33,480 nt of DNA from Sphingomonadales bacterium (GTDB taxonomy: Bacteria; Pseudomonadota; Alphaproteobacteria; Sphingomonadales; Sphingomonadaceae). Location: positions 1 through 33,480 of the forward strand of contig JAGXTB010000163.1 in assembly GCA_018334165.1 (NCBI GenBank). The letters are read 5' to 3'. The translations under genes were made by a program, and so were the position numbers. Positions within the stretch are counted from its first letter, which is position 1, and each line of letters starts with the position of its first letter. Below the pieces are notes generated by a model. That model was not told the origin of the DNA. It made no database searches and saw only the letters and a list, made by a program, of their open reading frames with translations. This document shows, in pieces, positions 1 through 6,922 of the stretch.

Positions 1-50
1 CCCACCTCGGCCATGCTCGCCGGTCCCCTGCCCCCCCCGCGAGACTTCCC

Positions 51-971
51 ATGGATCAACCCAAGCCGCAGCAGTTCCTCCCCCAGTTCACCCCCGTCCC
101 CCGCGCCAAGGATCGCCACAACGGCTGGAAGCCCGAAGTCCAGCGCGCGTTCATTGAGGCGCTGGCCGAAACCGGCAGCGTCAAAAGCGCCGCGCGCCGC
201 GTCGGCCGCGCCGAAGTCGGCGCCTATCTCCTCCGCCGCCACCCCGAAGCGCATGAATTCCGCGCCGCCTGGGACATCGCGCTCGATATCGGCATGCGCC
301 GGATCGAGGACGTCGCCATGGACAGAGCGCTCCACGGGGTCGAAACCCCGGTCTATTCCTACGGCAAGCTGGTCGGCACCCGCCGCGTCTATAACGACTA
401 CCTGCTGATGTTCATGCTGAGGAACCGCGCCCCCGAACGCTTTGCCGGCGGCCAGGCCAAAGCCATGAACGCGGTCGATCAGATGGAGCTGACCCGCCTC
501 AAAAAGCAATGGCGCAAGGAATGGGAGGCGGAAAGCAAGCGCGAACGCGCCATTCGCGACAATGAACAGGCCCGCCAGAGCGAGAGCAACCTGATCGAAG
601 GCATCGCCAGCATGCACCAGCGCTGGTTCACCGAGCTCGGCCCCCGCAGCCGCGCCGCCTACCGCAGCTTTCGCGAGATCGAACTGGCGGAAGAGGAAGA
701 GCGCCGCGACATGCGCTGGTCAGACATCGACCTGGAAATCGCGCAGGAAGACCTCGCCCAGGCCGGTGACCATTGGGAAGAGGAAGAGGCCCGCGACGCC
801 GTGACCCTCGCCGAACGCACCCGCTCCGCCCACGAAGCCGACCGCGCCGCGGCCGAGGCCGAATACGCCGAATGGTTCACCCAGGAACGCCGGGCGAAAG
901 TGTGGTGGGTGATCGACGTGGTGTTCGGGGCGCTGAGCCGAGGGGATGGTGGGGAGGAGGAGGGTGAGTGA
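51..971 (+). CDS. hypothetical protein, phage small-terminase-like N-terminus
   Basis: A 306-residue protein that I do not recognise as a named gene. Residues about 25-60 (WKPEVQRAFIEALAETGSV, then SAARRVG) look like the helix-turn-helix start of phage small-terminase-like DNA-binding proteins. The part beyond about residue 140 is long, charged and rich in Glu, Arg and Ala, and probably mostly helical or coiled-coil. No signal peptide or membrane segment is seen. Codon use and high G+C match the chromosome, unlike the AT-richer cassette that begins only 12 bases past its stop and converges on it. The start is the first ATG in the open frame; the purine-rich stretch before it (gcgagac) is a weak ribosome-binding site. 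A DNA-binding role is inference. It could be a prophage remnant or a lineage-specific chromosomal protein. Confidence 0.6.
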   Translation: MDQPKPQQFLPQFTPVPRAKDRHNGWKPEVQRAFIEALAETGSVKSAARRVGRAEVGAYLLRRHPEAHEFRAAWDIALDIGMRRIEDVAMDRALHGVETPVYSYGKLVGTRRVYNDYLLMFMLRNRAPERFAGGQAKAMNAVDQMELTRLKKQWRKEWEAESKRERAIRDNEQARQSESNLIEGIASMHQRWFTELGPRSRAAYRSFREIELAEEEERRDMRWSDIDLEIAQEDLAQAGDHWEEEEARDAVTLAERTRSAHEADRAAAEAEYAEWFTQERRAKVWWVIDVVFGALSRGDGGEEEGE

Positions 972-983
972 AACAGGCACACG

Positions 984-1487
984 CTAGTTTGCGCCACTGT
1001 CTCCAAAATAATGCGCATCTACGTCGGGCAGAAATCCACCCGCGTCTTTCATAAGCACATAAGACTCATGCGCTTGAGTCACCGAGATTAATCCATCATC
1101 AACGGCCCATTTTAAAAGACCTATTGATCCAATAATACGATTTTCACCGAGTATGGACTTAGCTTTCTTGCGGCCTTTCATATCATCGCAGCAGATAACA
1201 GTTTCAGCATCGAGATCTGCTAACATTATGCACTCGGCTTCTCCGTCACCCAACCCATGCTCTTCGACGAATTCGAGGAACGCATCTGCATCAAGCGGTG
1301 TATCGGTTAGATATTGAATTAGGCCAGCCTGATGCAACTCAGCCAATGCTGATGCACAACCTTCTGAGCATTCCCCCCCAGCAATTGGCCCAATCTGAAC
1401 GTCAATTGTCGCGATCGAGCAAACAGTCTCAAGCGCACCCCCATTGTTGAGGTTTATCACCGAGCACGCGTCCATAACCACATTCAC
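984..1487 (-). CDS. PIN-domain nuclease-like protein (putative toxin)
   Basis: A 167-residue protein whose acidic residues sit where PIN-domain (VapC-like) RNases have them. Asp6 follows a short hydrophobic strand (VVMDACSVINL), Glu83 lies in GDGEAECIMLA, and Asp101/Asp102 lie in ICCDDMKGRKKA. PIN enzymes of this kind cleave RNA with Mg2+ held by these acids. It is the last gene of the four-gene AT-rich cassette. Its GTG start overlaps the TGA stop of the metallopeptidase gene by four bases (GTGA), so it is probably translated by coupling. By family knowledge PIN proteins are typically toxins, and the upstream XRE/ImmA-type protein would be the natural controller. Substrate and toxicity are inferred. 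An alternative in-frame ATG lies at residue 5 (MDACS). Confidence 0.7.
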   Translation of the reverse strand: MNVVMDACSVINLNNGGALETVCSIATIDVQIGPIAGGECSEGCASALAELHQAGLIQYLTDTPLDADAFLEFVEEHGLGDGEAECIMLADLDAETVICCDDMKGRKKAKSILGENRIIGSIGLLKWAVDDGLISVTQAHESYVLMKDAGGFLPDVDAHYFGDSGAN

Positions 1488-2608
1488 TGCACTTTCGCCT
1501 GTTCAGCGAAAATCTCTCCGATGGAAAATCCGAAACTATTTGAAGCCCATCCAATTGAAACATCACCAGAACGAAGTGCTGCTAGCAAGGATACAGAAAG
1601 TTGCGGTGATATATTTGGAAAATTGATCTTCTCTCTGGGACTTATTCCGAGCATATCGGCTCGTTTTTCCGGAGATTTAAATTCCTTGCGGAGATAATCA
1701 CCCAAACTGTAAGTTAGGCCATGAGGAATAAGTCCAAGATGCTCAAGCCTCAAACCAGCGACGTCAAAACTAACTCCAAAAAAACGAGAAATTAGCAGAA
1801 TATCTCGATCGGTTATCCGGTCGGTATCTAATTCGAGATGCTCTCTCGCGAAAACCAAGAATTTACCTAAGCCGGTATCTGGAATTAGAAGGCATGAGGC
1901 AAAAGCATCCACAAAAGACTCAACCTTTGAACTTTCACCGAAGGAGCCAATTTGCTTTGCTTTTTCGAATCGAACGAAACCCCCATCAGTATGATCAGAG
2001 ATCAAATGCCCGAACTCATGCCCAAGGGTGAACAGCATTCGGGCCGGAAATCGAGGGGATACAAATATGAAGCAATAATTCCCAGCAATCAGCGAAATGC
2101 CTTCGTATCGAGAGTGGGGCAATTTGGATACAATTAAACCTTCCAGATTTCCTAGCCGCAGCCCTAAATCAGGCAAGGGACCATTTGGATCTTCTGGATC
2201 AATGACAAACCTCGCGACCTTAGAGAGGCGATCCGCAGCTGCATAAGTCTTATTCTCTGACGGGAATTGATCTAGCCAATCCGGCAGTGAATTTCTTCTT
2301 GGAAGGATTTCTAAGCAAGCCTCGACAAATATCGAAATTCGTTCGACGGTTATGTCATACTCATTCGACGCGGATCGAACCTCCCGGAAGAGGGGAGCCA
2401 AATTGATCTTAGATTTCCGTTCCCCCCCTTCAGCGAAAATCTGGACTGGGAGCCTTAGACCAGAACAGATATCACGGATCTCAGATACGTTTGCTTTGGA
2501 ACCTCCGATTATCTCGGAAGCCCTTTGTCGACTCAGCGTAGTTTTGGAGACCAAAGATTCGGTCGATATCCCCAAGCTTTTGAGTCGTTCGGCAAGTCTC
2601 GAGCTCAT
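1484..2608 (-). CDS. XRE-like HTH plus ImmA/IrrE-family zinc metallopeptidase
   Basis: A 374-residue protein. Residues about 1-60 resemble a short XRE-type helix-turn-helix (LAERLKSLGIS, TTLSRQRASEIIGG, then VSEIRDICSGL). The middle carries the ImmA/IrrE (COG2856) zinc-peptidase signature: HEFGH at residues 197-201, then Glu230 in ESFVDAFASCLLIP as third zinc ligand. Family members such as ImmA and IrrE cleave repressors or antitoxins in response to stress. The gene is third in the cassette. I chose the ATG at 2608 because it gives an ATGA overlap with the preceding gene; an upstream ATG at 2641 adds 11 residues with less support. It may repress the operon and also release or inactivate a partner. 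The fused HTH-peptidase layout fits an antitoxin or regulator of the downstream PIN protein, but that is inference. Confidence 0.8.
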   Translation of the reverse strand: MSSRLAERLKSLGISTESLVSKTTLSRQRASEIIGGSKANVSEIRDICSGLRLPVQIFAEGGERKSKINLAPLFREVRSASNEYDITVERISIFVEACLEILPRRNSLPDWLDQFPSENKTYAAADRLSKVARFVIDPEDPNGPLPDLGLRLGNLEGLIVSKLPHSRYEGISLIAGNYCFIFVSPRFPARMLFTLGHEFGHLISDHTDGGFVRFEKAKQIGSFGESSKVESFVDAFASCLLIPDTGLGKFLVFAREHLELDTDRITDRDILLISRFFGVSFDVAGLRLEHLGLIPHGLTYSLGDYLRKEFKSPEKRADMLGISPREKINFPNISPQLSVSLLAALRSGDVSIGWASNSFGFSIGEIFAEQAKVQ

Positions 2609-3183
2609 TTCCGAGCGTCTTCCTTGATGCCACGAAGCCAAGCTATCATTTCATTGACTTGCTCTTCACTCAGTTTTCGTTGGCGCCCAAGTATGTCAAT
2701 GGGTCGATTGCCCTGCTTGCCGAAAATATCCGAAAGTTTATTCAGCGTTTGCTGTCTGGCGAGTTCAACTTCCTTAGGAGATTGGATGGCTAGCGGATCG
2801 GCTCCAACGATAAAGTTCTTTATTCGACGCTCAAAACTCCCATCGGAATGATGATCCAATCGATGCTTATTACCCTTCGCGTCTACAATGACGTTCCCCA
2901 CAACGATTCCATCTTCGCGCTTGCGCAAGCGATTCTGAGGGAAGCGTCCATAAGCAGCAAGGTGGTCGATCTTCTCAGCCACCTTCATTCCGCCAAAAAC
3001 ATATTGCGCAAGGTCCTTAGTCTTTCCCGATACGACGAAGAGGTAGTCACCTATATCCACAAAGGTGCGGAGATTGGTCATGCATGCCCCCAAAGTCGGC
3101 ACTTCTCCGAAAAGCGGATCGCTGATGTTGTCGAGTCCTGCGGGATCGGCACCCGTCCCAGTGATGTAGATGTAGCCTTTCAT
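2605..3183 (-). CDS. Nmad2-like (nucleotide-modification-associated) protein
   Basis: A 192-residue protein that I match only by motif memory to the Nmad2 family, proposed from comparative genomics to be linked to modified nucleotides. Visible points of similarity are the start MKGYIYITGTGADPAGL, the segment TLGACMTNLR, the GDYLFVVSG strand, the FGGMKVAEKI strand, GIVVGNVIVD, and the LDHHSDGSFERRI segment with paired histidines. The C-terminal third (from about residue 140) is helical and charged. There is no signal peptide. The start at 3183 gives an ATGA overlap with the gene before it; the longer open frame to 3291 lies inside that gene and is rejected. Its place beside a zinc-ribbon protein, a metallopeptidase and a PIN nuclease suggests a sensing or binding role in defence. 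This function is inferred. Confidence 0.55.
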   Translation of the reverse strand: MKGYIYITGTGADPAGLDNISDPLFGEVPTLGACMTNLRTFVDIGDYLFVVSGKTKDLAQYVFGGMKVAEKIDHLAAYGRFPQNRLRKREDGIVVGNVIVDAKGNKHRLDHHSDGSFERRIKNFIVGADPLAIQSPKEVELARQQTLNKLSDIFGKQGNRPIDILGRQRKLSEEQVNEMIAWLRGIKEDARK

Positions 3184-4247
3184 AAATTCCTCTGAGCCTG
3201 TTTGAGAGCCTCGATGGCAAGCAAGAATGGATTGCTTACAACCTTTTTCTTCGAAATCGGAGAGGCCAGCTTCAAACCGCATTTTTCGCATGAATGCTTT
3301 GCGTGCGGCATGAATGCAGGCAGCCCGCGATCAAATAGCTCCTCTCCACATTCGCAAGTGAGGCATACGATCCGGTTTTGGAGGTGCGCCAACGATTGTT
3401 GAGCCATGAAGTAGCGCAACTGCTCCTCGCTCAAATGAACACCGTCTAGAGTGACAGAGGAAAAAGTCTCATCCACAATTCTGGTGATCCGATCCTCCGC
3501 ATAGCCGTGGAAGTGAATTCCTTCCTGCTCCGGGCGGGGAGCCGTCCACAACAAAGCCGGATTCGAGGCCCAAAGCTGAACGCCACCTGGAAAGTCAGAT
3601 TGCTTTGCATCGAGGGACTGGGGTGCGCGTTCGATCGACCGCGACACTTCTTTGTCTCCGAACACTAGACGAAGTCGCTCAAGTGGGTTTGAGACACCCC
3701 TATGGTTAGCTATAAAAACTTCACCACAAGCGTGACAGAGATGCCGCCTATGTGGCTTGACCGCAAACCACTCCGAATCCAGATGAGGTTCGCCGCAATA
3801 CGTACAAAAAAGTGAATCTAGAGTATTTCCAACACATCGAGCAATGTAGGCAGAGACTGCGGTCTCTCGAGTTACATAAGTGATCTTGGTTTCAAAAAGA
3901 TCAGCCCTGATTTCGAGTTCCACAGCGTCAAAGGTATCGTCAATGTCCTTTTCACCGCCATCTGCATGACGAGCGTGGACATGAATTCCTTCCTTCTCGA
4001 CAAGACCGGTGGTGTCATAGACGGGATCTACAGCTCCCCAAAGCGCCACCCCTCCTTCAAATTGGAGAGGATCGAGCCTCAAAACACGCTTAGAATCTAG
4101 AGAACGGTATGAACCTTCACAGCGATCTAGTTTGATCCCGTACTTTCCCGTCGCCGACGCTTGATGCTTCTGGCACCAGAAACGCGGCTTGCCATCCCGG
4201 CGCTTGCCAGCGAGTCGAATCTCGCAATCGGACGCCAACTCCAGCAT
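3180..4247 (-). CDS. internally duplicated zinc-ribbon protein of unknown family
   Basis: A 355-residue protein that I do not recognise. It contains two copies of one module. Residues 62-190 and 219-343 share, in order, GGV-LW (65-70, 221-226), EGIH-H (86-91, 242-247), D-DTF/DETF (103-106, 259-262), a CG pair of a zinc ribbon (151-152, 300-301), an H-C-x-x-C-G knuckle (HLCHACG 170-175; HSCEKCG 319-324 by my count) and VSNP (185-188, 337-340). An N-terminal Cys/His set (Cys8, Cys25, His28, Cys43) may bind another zinc. It is the first gene of the cassette. Start support: GGAGT at 4254-4258 lies about 7 bases before the ATG. A nucleic-acid-binding role is a guess from the zinc ribbons. The 199 bases upstream (4248-4446) are AT-rich, with no gene and no clear promoter. 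Confidence 0.7.
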   Translation of the reverse strand: MLELASDCEIRLAGKRRDGKPRFWCQKHQASATGKYGIKLDRCEGSYRSLDSKRVLRLDPLQFEGGVALWGAVDPVYDTTGLVEKEGIHVHARHADGGEKDIDDTFDAVELEIRADLFETKITYVTRETAVSAYIARCVGNTLDSLFCTYCGEPHLDSEWFAVKPHRRHLCHACGEVFIANHRGVSNPLERLRLVFGDKEVSRSIERAPQSLDAKQSDFPGGVQLWASNPALLWTAPRPEQEGIHFHGYAEDRITRIVDETFSSVTLDGVHLSEEQLRYFMAQQSLAHLQNRIVCLTCECGEELFDRGLPAFMPHAKHSCEKCGLKLASPISKKKVVSNPFLLAIEALKQAQRNL

Positions 4248-4253
4248 GCCTTT

Positions 4254-4258
4254 ACTCC
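4254..4258 (-). promoter_or_regulatory. ribosome binding site of the cassette's first gene
   Basis: On the minus strand GGAGT precedes the ATG at 4247 by about 7 bases. It is the only clear Shine-Dalgarno site in the four-gene block. The other three genes start inside 4-base overlaps. Confidence 0.6.
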
Positions 4259-4446
4259 GGAACCACCTAAGTTATCGAGCTTGGCGGAACAAAGCAAGAA
4301 TGAAATGAACTGGAAAATACAAATGCGAAAAGGCTAAGAACTACGGGAACACAGTGGACGGGTATTGCACTAGATATCAACCAGCGAGACTGCGGGATTC
4401 CTCAACCAGCGGCAACTTCGTTTCAAGAGTTCAGGGCACCCCCCCC

Positions 4447-4758
4447 TCACCCCTTCCGCTTCTTCCTAGCCGCATAGCGCTCATCGCGCGCCGCCTTTTG
4501 CTCGGCTTCGCTGAGCCCCGGCTTCACCGGCGCCTGCGCGGCGGTGCGTTTTTGGGCTTTGGCCTCAGCAATCGCCGCTTTGCGGGCGGCGCTTTTTTCG
4601 GCTTGGGCTTGGTCGCGGGCGGCCTGGGCGGCTTTGCGTTCGGCAATTGTCGCTTCGTCGAGGGCGGGCTTGGCGGCCAGCTTTTGCAGCGCTTTGGCGC
4701 GGGCGGCCTGGGCTAGCGCGGTGCGTTCCTGGAAGGTGGGGTCTTTGTAGCTGGCCAT
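4447..4758 (-). CDS. DUF6481 family protein
   Basis: A 103-residue, highly charged protein rich in Ala, Lys, Glu and Gln. It begins MASYKDPTFQERTALAQAAR, the typical opening of the DUF6481 proteins that are widespread in Sphingomonadales and other Alphaproteobacteria. Almost all of it should be helical or coiled-coil. The C-terminus is a basic run (ARKKRKG), which could bind nucleic acid. No function is known for the family. It stands alone, on the same strand as lepA but separated from it by a 303-base hairpin-rich spacer. Base composition is back to the chromosomal norm, so the AT-rich cassette ends before it. Confidence 0.8.
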   Translation of the reverse strand: MASYKDPTFQERTALAQAARAKALQKLAAKPALDEATIAERKAAQAARDQAQAEKSAARKAAIAEAKAQKRTAAQAPVKPGLSEAEQKAARDERYAARKKRKG

Positions 4759-4821
4759 TTTGGGGGGGTGTTCGCTTTCTGGGTCTCTTTGGTTTGGTTG
4801 GTGGGGGTTGAGGGCCCCTCC

Positions 4822-4840
4822 ACCACTGCTTCGCAGTGGT
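4822..4840. repeat. 8-bp perfect stem-loop
   Basis: The arms accactgc and gcagtggt pair perfectly around the loop ttc. It lies in the spacer upstream of DUF6481. Function is unknown. Confidence 0.6.
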
Positions 4841-4925
4841 CCCCCTCCCCGAGCAAGCTCAGGGAGGATCTACGGTGATCCCACGCCTTAGGGCAGTTTT
4901 GGGCTTTGCGGGAACATTTCTGCTT

Positions 4926-5051
4926 CCCCCCTCCTCTTCAGAGGAGGGGTTGGGGGTGGTGGCGATGTAAAGCGGGGTTGGGATCACTCGCGCGTGCCCC
5001 TCCTTTGAAGGAAGGCACCACCCCTAGCCCCTCCTCTGAAGAGGAGGGGGA
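4926..5051. repeat. inverted pair of identical 10-bp hairpins
   Basis: The hairpin cccctcctct/agaggagggg occurs at 4928-4949 (loop tc) and again as its reverse complement at 5028-5049 (loop ga). Similarity extends into the flanks (ttgggggtggtg on one side, caccacccctag on the other). The whole unit can therefore fold on itself as well as form two local hairpins. It lies directly downstream of the lepA stop, so transcription termination or mRNA stabilisation is possible. Confidence 0.6.
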
Positions 5052-5061
5052 CTTTAAGAGG

Positions 5062-6879
5062 TTACTCCTCCCCCATCCTTAGCGCCGCAATAAACGCTTC
5101 CTGCGGGATGCTGACGTTGCCGTATTCGCGCATCCTTGCCTTGCCCTTCTTCTGCTTTTCCAGCAGCTTTTTCTTGCGGGTGATGTCGCCGCCATAGCAT
5201 TTGGCGGTGACGTCCTTGCGCATGGCGCTGATGGTTTCGCGCGCCACTACCTTGCCGCCGATCGCGGCCTGGATCGGGATCTTGAACAGGTGGCGGGGGA
5301 TCAGGTCTTTGAGGCGTTCGCACATGTGGCGGCCGCGGCTTTCGGCGACCGAGCGGTGGACGATCATCGAGAGCGCGTCGACCGGCTCGTTGTTGACCAG
5401 GATCCCCATCTTGACCAGATCGCCTTCGCGCAGGCCAATCTGTTCGTAATCGAAGCTGGCATAGCCGCGGGAGATGCTTTTCAGGCGGTCATAGAAATCG
5501 AACACCACTTCGTTGAGCGGCAGCTCGTAGCTCACCTGAGCGCGGCCGCCCACATAGGTGAGGCCGGTCTGGATCCCGCGGCGGTCCTGGCAGAGCTTGA
5601 GGATCGAGCCGAGGTATTCGTCCGGCGTGTAGATCACCGCCTTGATCCAGGGTTCGTCGATCTGTTCGATCCGGCTGGGATCGGGATAGTCGGCCGGGTT
5701 GTGGAGCAGGATCTCGCGCGCGTCGTCGGTCTTCGATTTGCGCAGCTGGATGCGGTAGACCACGCTGGGCGCGGTGGTGATCAGATCGAGGTCGTATTCG
5801 CGGGTCAGGCGCTCCTGGATGATCTCAAGGTGCAAGAGGCCGAGGAACCCGCAGCGAAAGCCAAAGCCGAGCGCGGCGCTGCTTTCGGTTTCGAAGCTGA
5901 AGCTGGCATCGTTGAGGCGCAGGCGGCTGATGCTTTCGCGCAGTTTCTCGAAATCGGCGGCGTCGACCGGGAACAGTCCGCAGAACACCACCGGCTGGAC
6001 TTCCTTGAAGCCGGCCAGCGCCTGGAGCGCGCCGTTCTTGACCGTGGTGATGGTATCGCCGACGCGGGCCTGGGCCACTTCCTTGATCTGCGCGGTGATG
6101 AAGCCGATTTCGCCGGGGCCCAATTCGGGCAGCTGCTCGATCTTGGGGGTGAAGCAGCCGACGCGGTCAATCAGGTGTTCGGTTCCACCGGCCATGAATT
6201 TGACCTGGAGGCCTTTCCTGATCACGCCGTCGATCACCCGGACCAGGATCACCACGCCGAGGTAGGGATCGTACCAGGAATCGACCAGCATGGCCTTGAG
6301 CGGGGCCGCCGCGTCGCCTTTGGGGGGCGGGATGCGGGTGACGACGGCTTCGAGCACTTCCTTGATGCCGATGCCTGACTTGGCGCTGGTGAGGACGGCC
6401 TGGCTGGCGTCGAGGCCGATCACTTCCTCGATCTCGGCGCGGACTTTGTCGGGCTCGGCGGCGGGGAGGTCGATCTTGTTGATGACGGGGACGATTTCGT
6501 GGTCGTGCTCGATCGACTGGTAGACGTTGGCCAGCGTTTGCGCTTCGACCCCTTGCGCGGCGTCGACAACGAGGAGTGCGCCTTCGCAAGCGGCAAGGCT
6601 GCGGCTGACTTCGTAGGCGAAGTCGACGTGGCCGGGGGTGTCCATCAGGTTGAGCTCATAGAGCTCGCCATCGTCGGCGGTGTAATTGAGGCGCACCGTC
6701 TGGGCCTTGATGGTGATCCCGCGCTCCTTCTCAATGTCCATGTTATCAAGGACTTGTTCGCTCATTTCGCGCGCGGAGAGGCCACCGGTGAACTGGATCA
6801 ACCGGTCCGCCAAGGTGCTCTTGCCGTGGTCGATGTGAGCGATAATCGAGAAATTGCGGATCTTGGCCAAGTCAGTCAT
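5062..6879 (-). CDS. lepA: elongation factor 4 (LepA)
   Basis: A 605-residue translational GTPase of the usual LepA length (about 600). The GTP-binding motifs are in place: AHIDHGKST at residues 14-22, DTPGH at 80-84 and NKID at 134-137. The [12 protein letters not shown] segment of switch I is present, as is the LepA-specific C-terminal end ([17 protein letters not shown], then [12 protein letters not shown]). LepA acts on the ribosome, where it is thought to back-translocate or remodel stalled complexes under ionic or other stress. It is on the same strand as the GGDEF-EAL genes, 43 bases downstream of the first. A promoter-like site lies at 6888-6914 in that gap. If that site is used, the transcript would begin almost at the ATG. 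Confidence 0.97.
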   Translation of the reverse strand: MTDLAKIRNFSIIAHIDHGKSTLADRLIQFTGGLSAREMSEQVLDNMDIEKERGITIKAQTVRLNYTADDGELYELNLMDTPGHVDFAYEVSRSLAACEGALLVVDAAQGVEAQTLANVYQSIEHDHEIVPVINKIDLPAAEPDKVRAEIEEVIGLDASQAVLTSAKSGIGIKEVLEAVVTRIPPPKGDAAAPLKAMLVDSWYDPYLGVVILVRVIDGVIRKGLQVKFMAGGTEHLIDRVGCFTPKIEQLPELGPGEIGFITAQIKEVAQARVGDTITTVKNGALQALAGFKEVQPVVFCGLFPVDAADFEKLRESISRLRLNDASFSFETESSAALGFGFRCGFLGLLHLEIIQERLTREYDLDLITTAPSVVYRIQLRKSKTDDAREILLHNPADYPDPSRIEQIDEPWIKAVIYTPDEYLGSILKLCQDRRGIQTGLTYVGGRAQVSYELPLNEVVFDFYDRLKSISRGYASFDYEQIGLREGDLVKMGILVNNEPVDALSMIVHRSVAESRGRHMCERLKDLIPRHLFKIPIQAAIGGKVVARETISAMRKDVTAKCYGGDITRKKKLLEKQKKGKARMREYGNVSIPQEAFIAALRMGEE

Positions 6880-6887
6880 CCGCGCCC

Positions 6888-6914
6888 GTTAGCAGCGCTT
6901 GCCCGCCCTGTCAG
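6888..6914 (-). promoter_or_regulatory. putative lepA promoter
   Basis: On the minus strand CTGACAG (6908-6914) and GCTAAC (6888-6893) are 14 bases apart. This fits the alphaproteobacterial housekeeping form TTGaCgS-N10-14-GCTAnawC. The -10 element ends 8 bases from the ATG, so a leaderless or nearly leaderless mRNA would result. It was read by eye only. Confidence 0.4.
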
Positions 6915-6922
6915 CCAGTCTG

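Larger units (their letters stand above)
4759..5061. other. 303-base intergenic spacer with stem-loops
   Basis: No gene is visible between DUF6481 and the end of lepA. The spacer contains a perfect 8-base-pair hairpin with a 3-base loop at 4822-4840, and a pair of identical 10-base-pair hairpins in inverted orientation at 4928-4949 and 5028-5049. A smaller imperfect hairpin (cctccttt/gaaggaagg type) lies near 4996-5016. These could end lepA transcription or protect mRNA 3' ends. None is followed by a clear T-run. Confidence 0.6.

Noticed and set aside
2605..3291. longer form of the Nmad2-like gene starting at 3291
   Set aside because: The extra 36 codons lie inside the upstream gene, and the ATGA overlap at 3183 gives a better start.
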